Assembly (NCBI RefSeq): GCF_030646165.1
Contig: NZ_JAUTDO010000008.1
Span: 1-64,000 of the forward strand
Reading direction: 5' to 3'
DNA length: 64,000 nucleotides
Source of the DNA: Conexibacter sp. CPCC 206217
Lineage (GTDB): Bacteria > Actinomycetota > Thermoleophilia > Solirubrobacterales > Solirubrobacteraceae
Every line of letters starts with the position of its first letter. The stretch's first letter is position 1. Below the pieces are notes generated by a model. That model was not told where the DNA came from, ran no database searches, and saw only the letters and a list, made by a program, of their open reading frames with translations. The translations under genes were made by a program, and so were the position numbers. Shown here one piece after another: positions 50,838 to 58,898 of the stretch.

Positions 50838-51581
50838 ATGTCGATCGACTCGCCCGAGGATCTCGCCGGCCTGAAGGCGGCCGGCGCCGTCGTCGCCGCA
50901 ACGCTGAAGGAGTGCCGCCGCGCCGTGCGCGCCGGGATCACGACCGCTGATCTCGACGCCGTCGCGGGGCGCGTGTTCGCGCGCATGGGCGCGCGCTCGG
51001 GCCCGCAGCTGACGTACGACTTCCCGGGCGTGATCTGCATCTCGGTCAACGACCAGGTCGTCCACGGCGTGCCCGGCTCGCGGCGCCTGCGCGACGGCGA
51101 CATCGTCAAGGTCGACGTCACCGCCGAGCTGAACGGCTACTACAGCGACGCGTGCATCACGGTGCCGGTCGGCAGAGTCAAGCCGGCCAGCGGGCGTCTG
51201 GCAGCGGCCTCGCAGGCGGCGCTGCTGAAGGGGATCGACGCGGCGCGCGCCGGCGCACCGCGCAACGCGATCGGCGCCGCCGTCGAGGCCGAGGTGACCA
51301 AGCGCGGCTTCCACGTGATCCGCGAGCTGACCGGCCACGGGATCGGCCGCGGCCTGCACGAGAAGCCCGACGTGCTCAACTGGTGCGACCCGCTCGACGA
51401 CGAGCCGCTGACGGAGGGGCTCGTGATCACGATCGAGCCGATGATCTCGGCCGGCTCGACCGAGCTGGAGGAGCTCGAGGACGGCTGGACGCTCGTGACG
51501 CAGGACGGCGCCCGCTCGGCGCACTTCGAGCACACGCTCGTGATCCGGCGCGACCAGCCGGCGCTCGTGCTGACCGCCTGA
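50838..51581 (+). CDS. map: Type I methionine aminopeptidase
   Basis: 247 residues, the usual length. It removes the initiator Met from nascent proteins in the cytoplasm. All five metal ligands are seen in their motifs: Asp in VKVDVTAELNGYYSDA (two), His in ELTGHGIGR, Glu in ITIEPM and Glu in AHFEHT. The substrate His is in QVVHGVPG. Probably leaderless (GATAAT at 50826). A MerR-family regulator gene follows 22 bp downstream under its own -10 box. Confidence 0.96.
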   Translation: MSIDSPEDLAGLKAAGAVVAATLKECRRAVRAGITTADLDAVAGRVFARMGARSGPQLTYDFPGVICISVNDQVVHGVPGSRRLRDGDIVKVDVTAELNGYYSDACITVPVGRVKPASGRLAAASQAALLKGIDAARAGAPRNAIGAAVEAEVTKRGFHVIRELTGHGIGRGLHEKPDVLNWCDPLDDEPLTEGLVITIEPMISAGSTELEELEDGWTLVTQDGARSAHFEHTLVIRRDQPALVLTA

Positions 51582-51591
51582 GGGGCGGCCG

Positions 51592-51597
51592 TAGGAT
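51592..51597 (+). promoter_or_regulatory. -10 element of a leaderless promoter (MerR gene)
   Basis: TAGGAT, 6 nt before ATG 51604. This favours ATG 51604 over the in-frame GTG at 51598, which would precede the transcript start. Confidence 0.55.
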
Positions 51598-51603
51598 GTG
51601 CGG

Positions 51604-52335
51604 ATGAGCGATCAGCCCGACCGCGAGCTGACGATCGACGAGCTCGCGCGTGAGACGGGGATGACGGTGCGCAACATCCGCGCGCACCAGTCGCGCGGCC
51701 TGCTGCCGCCGCCGCAGGTGCGCGCCCGCACCGGCTACTACGGCCCGGAGCATGCCGCCCGCCTGCGGCTGATCCAGGAGATGCAGTCGGAGGGCTACAA
51801 CCTGAAGGCGATCGAGCGGCTGGTGGAGGCGTCCAACGGCGCCGGCCAGCAGGTGCTCGACTTCGGTCGGATGGCGCTGAGCGCGTTCACCGAGGAGGAG
51901 CCGGAGCTGATCACGCTCGCCGACCTGCAGCAGCGCATCGGCGGGCCGGACCAGAAGGCGCTGCGCAAGGCCGAGCGGCTCGGCGTGATCCGCGCGATCG
52001 GCGACGGCACCTACGAGGTCCCGAGCCCGACGCTGCTGCGCGCCGGCTCCGAGCTGGTCGCGATGGGCGTCCCCGCGACGCACGCGCTCGCCGTCGCGGA
52101 GCAGATCCAGCGCCACTCGCGCGCGATCTCCGACGCCTTCGCGAGACTGTTCATCGAGGACGTCGCCGGCGGCCAGATCGACCCTCAGACGCGCACCGCC
52201 GAGGACTGGGCCGAGCTGGCCGAGGCGCTCACCCGCCTGCGCCCGCTCGCGACCGAAGCCGTCGCCGCCGGCTTCCAGTTGGAGATGGCGAAGGTCGTCG
52301 AGCGCGAGCTGGCGAGGGTCCTGCGGCGGACCTAG
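51604..52335 (+). CDS. MerR-family transcriptional regulator
   Basis: 243 residues. The N-terminal winged helix reads LTIDELARETGMTVRNIRAHQSRGLLPPPQ, GYYGPEHAARLRLIQEMQSEGYNLKAIERLVE (in parts). The C-terminal 160 residues are helical with no known ligand pocket (no Cys for metals), resembling an actinobacterial MerR group with a long helical effector part. No typical long-spacer MerR promoter is seen nearby, so the target is unknown. Its TAG stop shares the four bases CTAG with the stop of the convergent epimerase gene. Confidence 0.9.
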   Translation: MSDQPDRELTIDELARETGMTVRNIRAHQSRGLLPPPQVRARTGYYGPEHAARLRLIQEMQSEGYNLKAIERLVEASNGAGQQVLDFGRMALSAFTEEEPELITLADLQQRIGGPDQKALRKAERLGVIRAIGDGTYEVPSPTLLRAGSELVAMGVPATHALAVAEQIQRHSRAISDAFARLFIEDVAGGQIDPQTRTAEDWAELAEALTRLRPLATEAVAAGFQLEMAKVVERELARVLRRT

Positions 52336-53267
52336 CGCGCGAGCGCCGCGAAGCCCTCGCGCCAGCTCGGCCACTGCGGCTCCCATTCGAGCAGCGCCTT
52401 CGCCTTCGCGTTCGACGAGCCGCGGATCTCGCACATCAGCGCGACGACGTGCGCGCCGAGCATCCGCCCGACCCAGCGCGGGACGTGCCGCGGCGGTTCG
52501 GCGCCGATCGCGGCGGCCAGCACCGGCAGCCACTCGCGCACCGGCGCCGGCTCGTCGTCGCAGACGTTGTAGACCTCGCCGGGCGTCCAGCGCTCCAGCG
52601 CCGCCAGCGTCGCGCGCGCGGCGTCCTCGATCTGCAGCAGCGACCAGACGCCGGCGCCGTCGCCGACGAGCGGGAAGCCGCGCCGCGCGATCAGGTCCCA
52701 CTGGTCGCCGCCGGGCGCGAGACCGGTTCCGGGCCCGTACAGCCCGCCGTAGCGCAGCGCGACGCCGCCCGCCGCGGTGACGGTCCGCTCGACGTGCCGA
52801 ATCGCGGCGAGCGTGCGGCGCAACTGCTTCGGCGGGTTCGGGTCGAGCGGGTCGCGCTCGCTCTTCAGCTGTGCCGACGGGCCGCTGCGCGCGTTCGGCC
52901 AGCCCGTGAAGCTCTGCGCGACGACGCGCTCGACGCCGTTGCGCCGTGCGGCCTCCAGCAGATGGTCGGTGCCCTCGGTGCGGAGGCGGTCGGTGAGCGC
53001 GAACGAGCGCGCGAAGCGGCGCATGTCGACGGTCGCCAGCGCCGTCATCTGGTGCACGATCGCGTCAGGCCGCACGCGTGCGACCGCGTCGAGCACGGCC
53101 GCGCGGTCGAGGCCGTCGAGCACGATCGGCTCGGCGCCGAGCGCGCGCAGCGCGTCCGTTTTCGCCGGGCTGCGCGTGCTGCCGATGACGGTGTGGCCGG
53201 ATCTGGTGAGGAGGGGGATCAACGGCCGGCCGATCGCGCCGGTCGCTCCCGCGAGCAAGATCTTCAT
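52332..53267 (-). CDS. NAD-dependent epimerase/dehydratase family protein, ECF41 target
   Basis: 311 residues, an extended short-chain dehydrogenase: MKILLAGATGAIGRPLIPLL is the Rossmann GxxGxxG motif; the active-site region (RYGGLYGPGTGL) has YxxG in place of a clear YxxxK; a sugar-epimerase-like end EVYNVCDDEPAPVREWLPVLA follows. Substrate unknown. ATG 53267 with GGAGGGG just upstream. The promoter TGTCACA-N16-CGTC in front matches the ECF41 consensus, so it is very likely driven by the divergent sigma-factor gene. Confidence 0.9.
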   Translation of the reverse strand: MKILLAGATGAIGRPLIPLLTRSGHTVIGSTRSPAKTDALRALGAEPIVLDGLDRAAVLDAVARVRPDAIVHQMTALATVDMRRFARSFALTDRLRTEGTDHLLEAARRNGVERVVAQSFTGWPNARSGPSAQLKSERDPLDPNPPKQLRRTLAAIRHVERTVTAAGGVALRYGGLYGPGTGLAPGGDQWDLIARRGFPLVGDGAGVWSLLQIEDAARATLAALERWTPGEVYNVCDDEPAPVREWLPVLAAAIGAEPPRHVPRWVGRMLGAHVVALMCEIRGSSNAKAKALLEWEPQWPSWREGFAALAR

Positions 53268-53275
53268 GCCCCTCC

Positions 53276-53302
53276 GACGAGACGACCTGCCAGCCTGTGA
53301 CA
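53276..53302 (-). promoter_or_regulatory. ECF41-type promoter of the epimerase gene
   Basis: On the minus strand TGTCACA (53302-53296), a spacer of exactly 16 bp and CGTC (53279-53276). As I recall it, this is the consensus for ECF41 sigma factors, whose gene starts 2 bp away on the other strand. Confidence 0.82.
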
Positions 53303-53303
53303 G

Positions 53304-54236
53304 ATGGACGGGATCGATCGTCCCCAACCGTCGGCGCAGCTGCGCTCGCTCGCCTTCGCGGTCGCCTACCGCATGCTCGGCAGCGTCGCCGAGGCCGAGG
53401 ACGTCGTGCAGGAGGCGCTGCTGCGGCTGCACGGCGCCAGCGGCGTCGAGAATCCTGAGGCGTTCCTGACGACCGTCACGACACGGCTGGCGATCGACGT
53501 GCTGCGCTCCGCGCGCATGCGGCGCGAGACCTACGTCGGCGCGTGGCTGCCCGAGCCGTTGGTCGGCGGCGAGCCCGATCCGGCTGTCCGCGTCGAGGCT
53601 GACGAGACGATCTCGCTCGCGTTCCTGACGCTGTTGGAGCGGCTCGGCCCGGAGGAGCGGGCGGTGCTGGTGCTGCGCGAGGCGTTCGACTGGGAGTTCG
53701 CCGAGATCGCCGCCGCGCTGGGCAAGAGCGAGCCGGCCTGCCGGCAGCTGCTGAGCCGCGCTCGGCGTCGGATCGACGCCGAGCGTCCGCGCTTCGAGGC
53801 CGAGCCCGAGCAGCGCGAGGCGCTCGCCGCGCGCTTCCTCGCCGCCGCCCGCGGCGGCGACGTCGAAGGCCTGCTGGCGCTGCTGGCGCCCGATGCGGTG
53901 CTGACGGGCGACGGCGGCGGCAAGGCGCGCGCGCTGCCGGCGCCGCTGGTCGGCGCGGCGAGCGTCGCGCGCGCGCTCGCGGCCTTCGCCCGCATGGGCG
54001 CCGAGTGGGGGATCGTGCTGGAGCCCGTGACCGTCAACGGACAGCCCGGCGTGCGCGCCCGCACGGGTGACGGCGCGGTCGTCAGCATCCTCGGGATCGA
54101 CGTCGAGGGAGGCCGCGTCGTGCGCCTGCACTCGATCGTCAACCCCGACAAGCTCGCGCACCTCGGGGCCGTGTCGGAGATCGCGCTGCGCCCGAGCGCG
54201 CGGCGCGACCGCGACCGCGACGCGCCGCCTACTTGA
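53304..54236 (+). CDS. ECF41 (SigJ-like) sigma factor with fused SnoaL-like domain
   Basis: 310 residues. Sigma region 2 (AVAYRMLGSVAEAEDVVQEALLRLH) and region 4 (LGPEERAVLVLREAFDWEFAEIAAALGKSEPACRQLLSRAR) are followed by a C-terminal SnoaL-like domain (about 180-290) that in ECF41 acts as built-in regulator. Both ECF41 hallmarks are there: DGGGK (203-207) and NPDKL near the end. No anti-sigma factor is expected. The family usually controls a neighbouring oxidoreductase or epimerase, here the divergent epimerase. The stop overlaps that of the convergent sulfatase-like gene by 8 bp. Confidence 0.94.
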   Translation: MDGIDRPQPSAQLRSLAFAVAYRMLGSVAEAEDVVQEALLRLHGASGVENPEAFLTTVTTRLAIDVLRSARMRRETYVGAWLPEPLVGGEPDPAVRVEADETISLAFLTLLERLGPEERAVLVLREAFDWEFAEIAAALGKSEPACRQLLSRARRRIDAERPRFEAEPEQREALAARFLAAARGGDVEGLLALLAPDAVLTGDGGGKARALPAPLVGAASVARALAAFARMGAEWGIVLEPVTVNGQPGVRARTGDGAVVSILGIDVEGGRVVRLHSIVNPDKLAHLGAVSEIALRPSARRDRDRDAPPT

Positions 54237-55776
54237 ACTTCGGCAGCGCCACGCCGCCGGCGTCCTTCACGACCATGCCCTTGTACATCTTGCGCACCTG
54301 GGCGGGGTTGCGGACGGCGAGGTTGCGGGTCTCGCCTCTGTCGCTGCGGAGGTTGTAGAGCTCGGGTCTGACGTTCTGGTTGTCGCCGATGTAGGCGAAC
54401 TCTCTGTTGCGTGCGAAGACGATCGAGCTGTAGGCGCCGGTGACGTAGTCGCGTCTCTTCGCCGGCTGCTTGCCCTCGGTCAGCGGCATCAGGTTCGCGC
54501 CGTCCATCCACTCCGGCTTCTCGAGGCCGGTCGTCGACAGCAGCGTCGAGGCGACGTCCTCGGTCTGCGAGTAGTAGTCGGTCGTTCTGCGCGCGCCCTT
54601 GCCCTCGGGGTGGCGGATCATCATCGGCACGTGGATCAGCTCCGGGTGCAGCTCCCACGCGAACTTCGCCACGTAGCCGCGCTCGCCGAGCAGGAAGCCG
54701 TGGTCGGACAGGAACATCACGACCGTGTCTCTCTCCAGGCCCAGCTCGTGGAAGCGCTGCATGAAGTTGCCGAACCAGCGGTCCGCCATCGTCAGCTCGG
54801 CGTAGTAGAGCGCTCTCATCGCCTTCACGTCGGCGGGCGCGAGGCCGTTCGTTCTCGTCGTGCCGTTGAGGACCGTGCCGGGCTGCCAGGCGCGCTCGGG
54901 GTTGCCACCGTGCAGCGCGATGTATCTGGCCGGCGGATCCCACGGCTCGTGCGGGTCGAAGCAGTCGATCGCGATCGCGAACGGCTTGTCGGACTTCTTG
55001 CCCTCTTCGAGCAGGCTCATGCCGGCGGTGAAGACGCGCGCGGGCAGGTAGTCGTCCTCGCCTCTGCGGCTCGCCATGTTCGCCAGGTACTGGCGCATCT
55101 TCTGGCCGGAGCTGGAGGAGAGGATCTTCGGCGGGACCCAGCGCGCCAGCTCGGCGTCGCTGATGATGTCCTCGTTCGCGGTGACGGTGCCGGTCTGGCC
55201 CGTGATCGGGATGTATCTGTCCCAGTCGGCCAGGAACGGTCTCTGCGAGCCGACCTGGACCCACGGCGTGTCGACCGCGTAGCCGGTCCAGTAGCCCATC
55301 CGTCTGAGCGTCGAGACCATGTTCTCGTCCGGCACCGGCTGCCAGCCCGGCGTGCTGGGCATGTCGCTCGGCGCTCTCCAGTTGCGGAACGGGAACAGCC
55401 GCGAGCCGCCGAAGATCGTCGCGCGCGCCGGGCCGGTCGGGAACGCCTCCGGGTAGCACTCGGTGAAGCGCAGCGACTCGCGCGCGAAGGCGTCGAGGTT
55501 CGGCGTGTGCGCGTTGCGTCGGCCGTAGGAGCCGAGCGCGTCGGCGCGGATCGAGTCGATGATGACGAGCAGCAGATTGGGCACGTCGCCCTTTCTGACC
55601 TTTCTGCTGACCTTCGCCGGCGTGCGCGGAACGGTCGCGACCGTCGCGGCGACCGGACGTGCGGCGCTCGCGGTGTTGTCACCGTCGTTGCCGCAGCCGG
55701 CGAGGCCGAGGGCTCCGACGCCAGCGGCGCCGACACCGGCCAGGCGCAGCAGTTCTCGTCGATCGATCTGGTCCAT
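54229..55776 (-). CDS. Sulfatase-like (alkaline-phosphatase-fold) hydrolase, exported, Thr at nucleophile position
   Basis: 515 residues. Tat-like signal with RRELLRLAG and lipobox LAGC28, so a probable lipoprotein. The alkaline-phosphatase superfamily fold is clear: NLLLVIIDSIRADALGSYG (metal Asp74), HTPNLDAFARESLRFTECY, FPTGPARATIFGG, AIDCFDPHEPW, VVMFLSDHGFLLGER. Where sulfatases have Cys or Ser for formylglycine (CxPxR), this has T114-G-P-A-R118, so formylglycine cannot form; a phosphatase, transferase or atypical sulfatase is possible. ATG 55776 with GGAGG upstream. AGA arginine codons are common. Confidence 0.87.
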   Translation of the reverse strand: MDQIDRRELLRLAGVGAAGVGALGLAGCGNDGDNTASAARPVAATVATVPRTPAKVSRKVRKGDVPNLLLVIIDSIRADALGSYGRRNAHTPNLDAFARESLRFTECYPEAFPTGPARATIFGGSRLFPFRNWRAPSDMPSTPGWQPVPDENMVSTLRRMGYWTGYAVDTPWVQVGSQRPFLADWDRYIPITGQTGTVTANEDIISDAELARWVPPKILSSSSGQKMRQYLANMASRRGEDDYLPARVFTAGMSLLEEGKKSDKPFAIAIDCFDPHEPWDPPARYIALHGGNPERAWQPGTVLNGTTRTNGLAPADVKAMRALYYAELTMADRWFGNFMQRFHELGLERDTVVMFLSDHGFLLGERGYVAKFAWELHPELIHVPMMIRHPEGKGARRTTDYYSQTEDVASTLLSTTGLEKPEWMDGANLMPLTEGKQPAKRRDYVTGAYSSIVFARNREFAYIGDNQNVRPELYNLRSDRGETRNLAVRNPAQVRKMYKGMVVKDAGGVALPKFK

Positions 55777-55924
55777 GAAGCCTCCGCGGCTCGAAATCCG
55801 TCGTGGGGGTTCTCCATGAACCCGTCGTCACCGCCAACGATGCGGCGCGCCACCCATGTTAGGCACCCCGGCCCACGGACTCGCCGACGGCGAGCCGCGC
55901 CGCCGGCCGGAGAGCGGCCGCGCG

Positions 55925-56860
55925 TCAGCCCGCCGGCGCCGCCGGGCGCGGGTTCGGCAGCGGCGTCAGCTTCGCCTCGATCTCGGCGCGCTGGGACTCG
56001 AAGCGCGGCGGCAGCACCAGCGTCTGCCCGAGCTGCTCGATCGGCTCGTCGCTCGTGAAGCCGGGGCCGAGCGTCGCCAGTTCGAACAGCACGCCGCTGG
56101 GCTCGCGGAAGTAGACGCTTCTGAACCAGAAGCGGTCGACGAGGCCGGTCGTGTGCGTGCCGGCCTGCGTCACGCGCGCGTTCCAGGCCTCGATCTCGTC
56201 GTCGTAGGAGGCCCACGCGATGTGGTGGACGGTGCCCGCGCCGCCGCGCCCGCGCTCCTGCGGCGCCGGGTCGTAGGCGTAGAAGCCGCCGCGTCTGTCG
56301 CCGCGCGCCTCCCACTGCGTCGCCGAGTCGGCGTCGCCGGGCGTGAAGCCGAGCACCTCGCCCAGCAGCGCCTTGCTGCGCTCGGGCGCGGTCGTGAAGG
56401 CGCGCGCGCCGGCGAAGCCGCGGATCGCGTGCTCGGCCGGGACGTCGGGCGAGACGGCCGTCAACGGCGCGTCGCCGCTCTCGTCGACGATCAGTTCGTA
56501 GCCGAGGCCCTCGGGATCGGCGAAGCGCAGCGAGCGGCCGTCGCGCTCGCTCTCGAGCCGCTCGTCGGCGAGCCGCAGGCGCCAGAAGTCGAGCGATGCC
56601 TCCGAGCCGACGCGCAGCACGATCGTGTGGATCATGCCGGCGCCGGCGCGGCCCTTGCGGGCGCCGGGGTACTCGAAGAAGGTGAGGTCCGCGCCGGGGC
56701 TGCCGGCCTCGTCGGCGTAGAAGAGGTGGTAGACGGACGGCTCGTCCTGGTTGACCGTCTTCTTCACCATCCGCAACCCGAGCACCCGCACGTAGAAGTC
56801 GACGTTGCGCGCGGCGTCGCTGGTGATGGAGCTGATGTGGTGGATGCCTTCGAGCTGCAT
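55925..56860 (-). CDS. VOC-family ring-cleaving dioxygenase-like protein (MhqO type)
   Basis: 311 residues from ATG 56860 (AGGAGG upstream). Two VOC modules: LEGIHHISSITSDAARNVDFYVRVLGLRMVKKTVNQDEPSVYHLFYAD (in parts, first metal His in GIHHIS) and GTVHHIAWASYDDEIEAWN followed by FREPSGVLFELATLGPGF with the Glu ligand. Relatives are induced by quinones under MarR-type control and thought to cleave catechol- or hydroquinone-like rings. The gene upstream on the other strand shares the promoter gap. Confidence 0.9.
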   Translation of the reverse strand: MQLEGIHHISSITSDAARNVDFYVRVLGLRMVKKTVNQDEPSVYHLFYADEAGSPGADLTFFEYPGARKGRAGAGMIHTIVLRVGSEASLDFWRLRLADERLESERDGRSLRFADPEGLGYELIVDESGDAPLTAVSPDVPAEHAIRGFAGARAFTTAPERSKALLGEVLGFTPGDADSATQWEARGDRRGGFYAYDPAPQERGRGGAGTVHHIAWASYDDEIEAWNARVTQAGTHTTGLVDRFWFRSVYFREPSGVLFELATLGPGFTSDEPIEQLGQTLVLPPRFESQRAEIEAKLTPLPNPRPAAPAG

Positions 56861-56894
56861 CTGACGCCTCCTGGCGGGTGCGCGGATGTGGATT

Positions 56895-56908
56895 GTTGAC
56901 TGCGCAAC
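56895..56908. promoter_or_regulatory. Short dyad in the dioxygenase promoter gap
   Basis: GTTG-N6-CAAC (56895-56908), close to TAAAGT on the minus strand (56915-56910), which would serve as a -10 for the dioxygenase. MarR-type operators look like this, but 4-bp arms are weak evidence. Confidence 0.3.
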
Positions 56909-56963
56909 TACTTTACCAGGATCGTGCGTGACCCGCACGTCCTGCCGGGTACGTACCCATCCC

Positions 56964-57872
56964 ATGCCCACCGTCCTGCTGACCGGCGCGACCGGCTATG
57001 TCGGCGGCCGTCTCGCGCCGCGCCTGGCGGGCGCCGCCGACGCGTCCGACGGCGCCGAGCTGCGGCTGATGATGCGCCGGCCCGACCCCGCGAAGGCGCC
57101 CGCCGGAGCGCGCGTGCGCGTCGTGCAGGGCGACGCGGTCAGCGGCGAAGGGGTCGCGGCGGCGCTCGACGGCGTCGACGTCGCGTACTACCTGATCCAC
57201 TCGATGGGCCGCGGCGGCGGCGCCGACTTCGAGGCGCGCGACCGGCGCGCGGCGGCGGGCTTCGGGCGCGCCGCGGCCGCGGCGGGCGTGCGGCGCGTGA
57301 TCTACCTCGGCGGGCTCTCCTCCGAGGACGCCTCCTCCGCGCACCTGCGCAGCCGCGACGAGGTCGCCGAACTGCTCGGCGAGCACGTGCCGGAGTTCGT
57401 GCACGTGCGCGCCGCGATGGTGATCGGCGCCGGCAGCGCCTCGTTCCAGATGCTGCGCGCGCTCGTGCGGCGGCTGCCGGCGATGATCTGCCCGCGCTGG
57501 ATCGACACGCGCACGCAACCGATCGCGATCGACGACGTCGTCGCGGCGCTCGCGCAGGTGGGGGCGCGCCACGACGTGACCGGTGACGTGCAGCTCGGCG
57601 GTCCCGCGCCGCTCACCTACCGCGCCATGATGGATCGCACCGCCGACGCGATGGGCCGCCGGCATCCGCTGGTCGTGCGCGTGCCGGTGCTGACGCCGCG
57701 GCTGTCGTCCTACTGGGTCCAGCTCGTGACGCCGGTCGAGGCGGCGCTCGTGCGGCCGCTCGTCGACGGCTTGCGCGAGGAGATGCTCGTGCACGAGCCG
57801 CCGCCGCCCGGGATCAACGCGGCGCCGCGCGACTTCGACGCGGCCGTGCGGTCGGCGCTCGACGGGCGCTGA
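56964..57872 (+). CDS. NAD(P)H-binding (atypical SDR, NmrA/YbjT-like) protein
   Basis: 302 residues from ATG 56964. Rossmann start [21 protein letters not shown] (GxxGxxG), [44 protein letters not shown] and [38 protein letters not shown] (in parts) match YbjT-type proteins with DUF2867-like partners; the C-terminal catalytic part is short. Substrate unknown. Just upstream is a perfect palindrome GGGTACGTACCC (56947-56958) whose TACGTA lies 8 nt before the ATG, so the start may be leaderless. Confidence 0.85.
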   Translation: MPTVLLTGATGYVGGRLAPRLAGAADASDGAELRLMMRRPDPAKAPAGARVRVVQGDAVSGEGVAAALDGVDVAYYLIHSMGRGGGADFEARDRRAAAGFGRAAAAAGVRRVIYLGGLSSEDASSAHLRSRDEVAELLGEHVPEFVHVRAAMVIGAGSASFQMLRALVRRLPAMICPRWIDTRTQPIAIDDVVAALAQVGARHDVTGDVQLGGPAPLTYRAMMDRTADAMGRRHPLVVRVPVLTPRLSSYWVQLVTPVEAALVRPLVDGLREEMLVHEPPPPGINAAPRDFDAAVRSALDGR

Positions 57873-57923
57873 GCGTCGCAGTAGGCTCGCGTGCGTTCGA
57901 CGCGAACGACGGGGGAGCTCGAG

Positions 57924-58898
57924 ATGCAGATCAAGGCCGCGGTCCTGGGACCCGGCAACATCGGCACCGACCTGCTGGTGAAGCTGCAGCGCAGCGCCGC
58001 GATCGAGACGGCGCTGATGGTCGGGATCTACGACGACTCGCCCGGGCTGGAGCGGGCGCGTGCGCTTGGCGTGCAGACGAGCGCCCGCGGGCTCGACGCG
58101 GTGCTGGAGCGCGACGACGTGCGGCTCGTGTTCGACGCGACCGGCGCCCGCGCGCACCGCGAGAGCGCGCCGCTGCTGGCCGCCGCCGGCAAGGTCTGCG
58201 TCGACCTCACGCCGGCCGCGCTGGGACCGTACGTCGTCCCGTGCGTCAACCTCGACGACCACCTCGACGCACCGGATCTCAACATGGTCACATGCGGCGG
58301 GCAGGCGACGATCCCGATGGTGCACGCGATCGACCGCGTCGCCGACGTCGCCTACGCCGAGATCGTCGCGACGATCTCCTCCGCCAGCGCCGGCCCCGGC
58401 ACGCGCCAGAACATCGACGAGTTCACCGAGACGACCGCGCGCGGCCTGGAGCTGGTCGGCGGCGCCGACGAGGGCAAGGCGATCATCATCCTCAACCCCG
58501 CCGAGCCGCCGATCCTGATGCGCGACACCGTCTTCGCGCAGGTGCGCTCGCCCGACGCCGCGGCGATCGAGGCATCCGTGCGCGAGATGCTGGAGCGGCT
58601 GCGGGCGTACGTGCCGGGCGCGCGGCTGCGGTTGTGCGACGTCGACGGCTCGCTCGTGACAGTGCTGCTGGAGATCGAGGGCGCGGGCGACTTCCTCGCG
58701 CCGTACGCCGGCAACCTCGACGTGATGACGGCCGCGGCGGCGCGGGTGGGGGAGCGGGTCGCCGAGCGGATGCTGGCGACCTCGACCGGAGCATCCCGAC
58801 CGCGCGTCGGACCCGCCGCGGCAGCCGCCGGGGATGCGGCTGCAGCCCCGCTCGCGACGATCGACCCTGCGCAGCGGCCGAGCGGGGATGCGGCATGA
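57924..58898 (+). CDS. Acetaldehyde dehydrogenase (acylating), meta-cleavage pathway
   Basis: 324 residues from ATG 57924, with GGGGGAG 6 nt upstream; a -10-like TAGGCT is at 57882-57887. Rossmann [35 protein letters not shown], catalytic C124 in [12 protein letters not shown], and [25 protein letters not shown] (in parts) identify the BphJ/DmpF/MhpF enzymes: acetaldehyde + CoA + NAD to acetyl-CoA. A 30-residue Ala/Pro tail is extra. ATGA overlap with the aldolase gene; the two proteins form a channelling complex. The hydratase that normally precedes them is not in the window. Confidence 0.95.
   Translation: MQIKAAVLGPGNIGTDLLVKLQRSAAIETALMVGIYDDSPGLERARALGVQTSARGLDAVLERDDVRLVFDATGARAHRESAPLLAAAGKVCVDLTPAALGPYVVPCVNLDDHLDAPDLNMVTCGGQATIPMVHAIDRVADVAYAEIVATISSASAGPGTRQNIDEFTETTARGLELVGGADEGKAIIILNPAEPPILMRDTVFAQVRSPDAAAIEASVREMLERLRAYVPGARLRLCDVDGSLVTVLLEIEGAGDFLAPYAGNLDVMTAAAARVGERVAERMLATSTGASRPRVGPAAAAAGDAAAAPLATIDPAQRPSGDAA

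Noticed and set aside
56895-56908. A firm MarR/MhqR operator before the dioxygenase
   Set aside because: Arms are only 4 bp and no MarR gene is adjacent; kept as a low-confidence site only.
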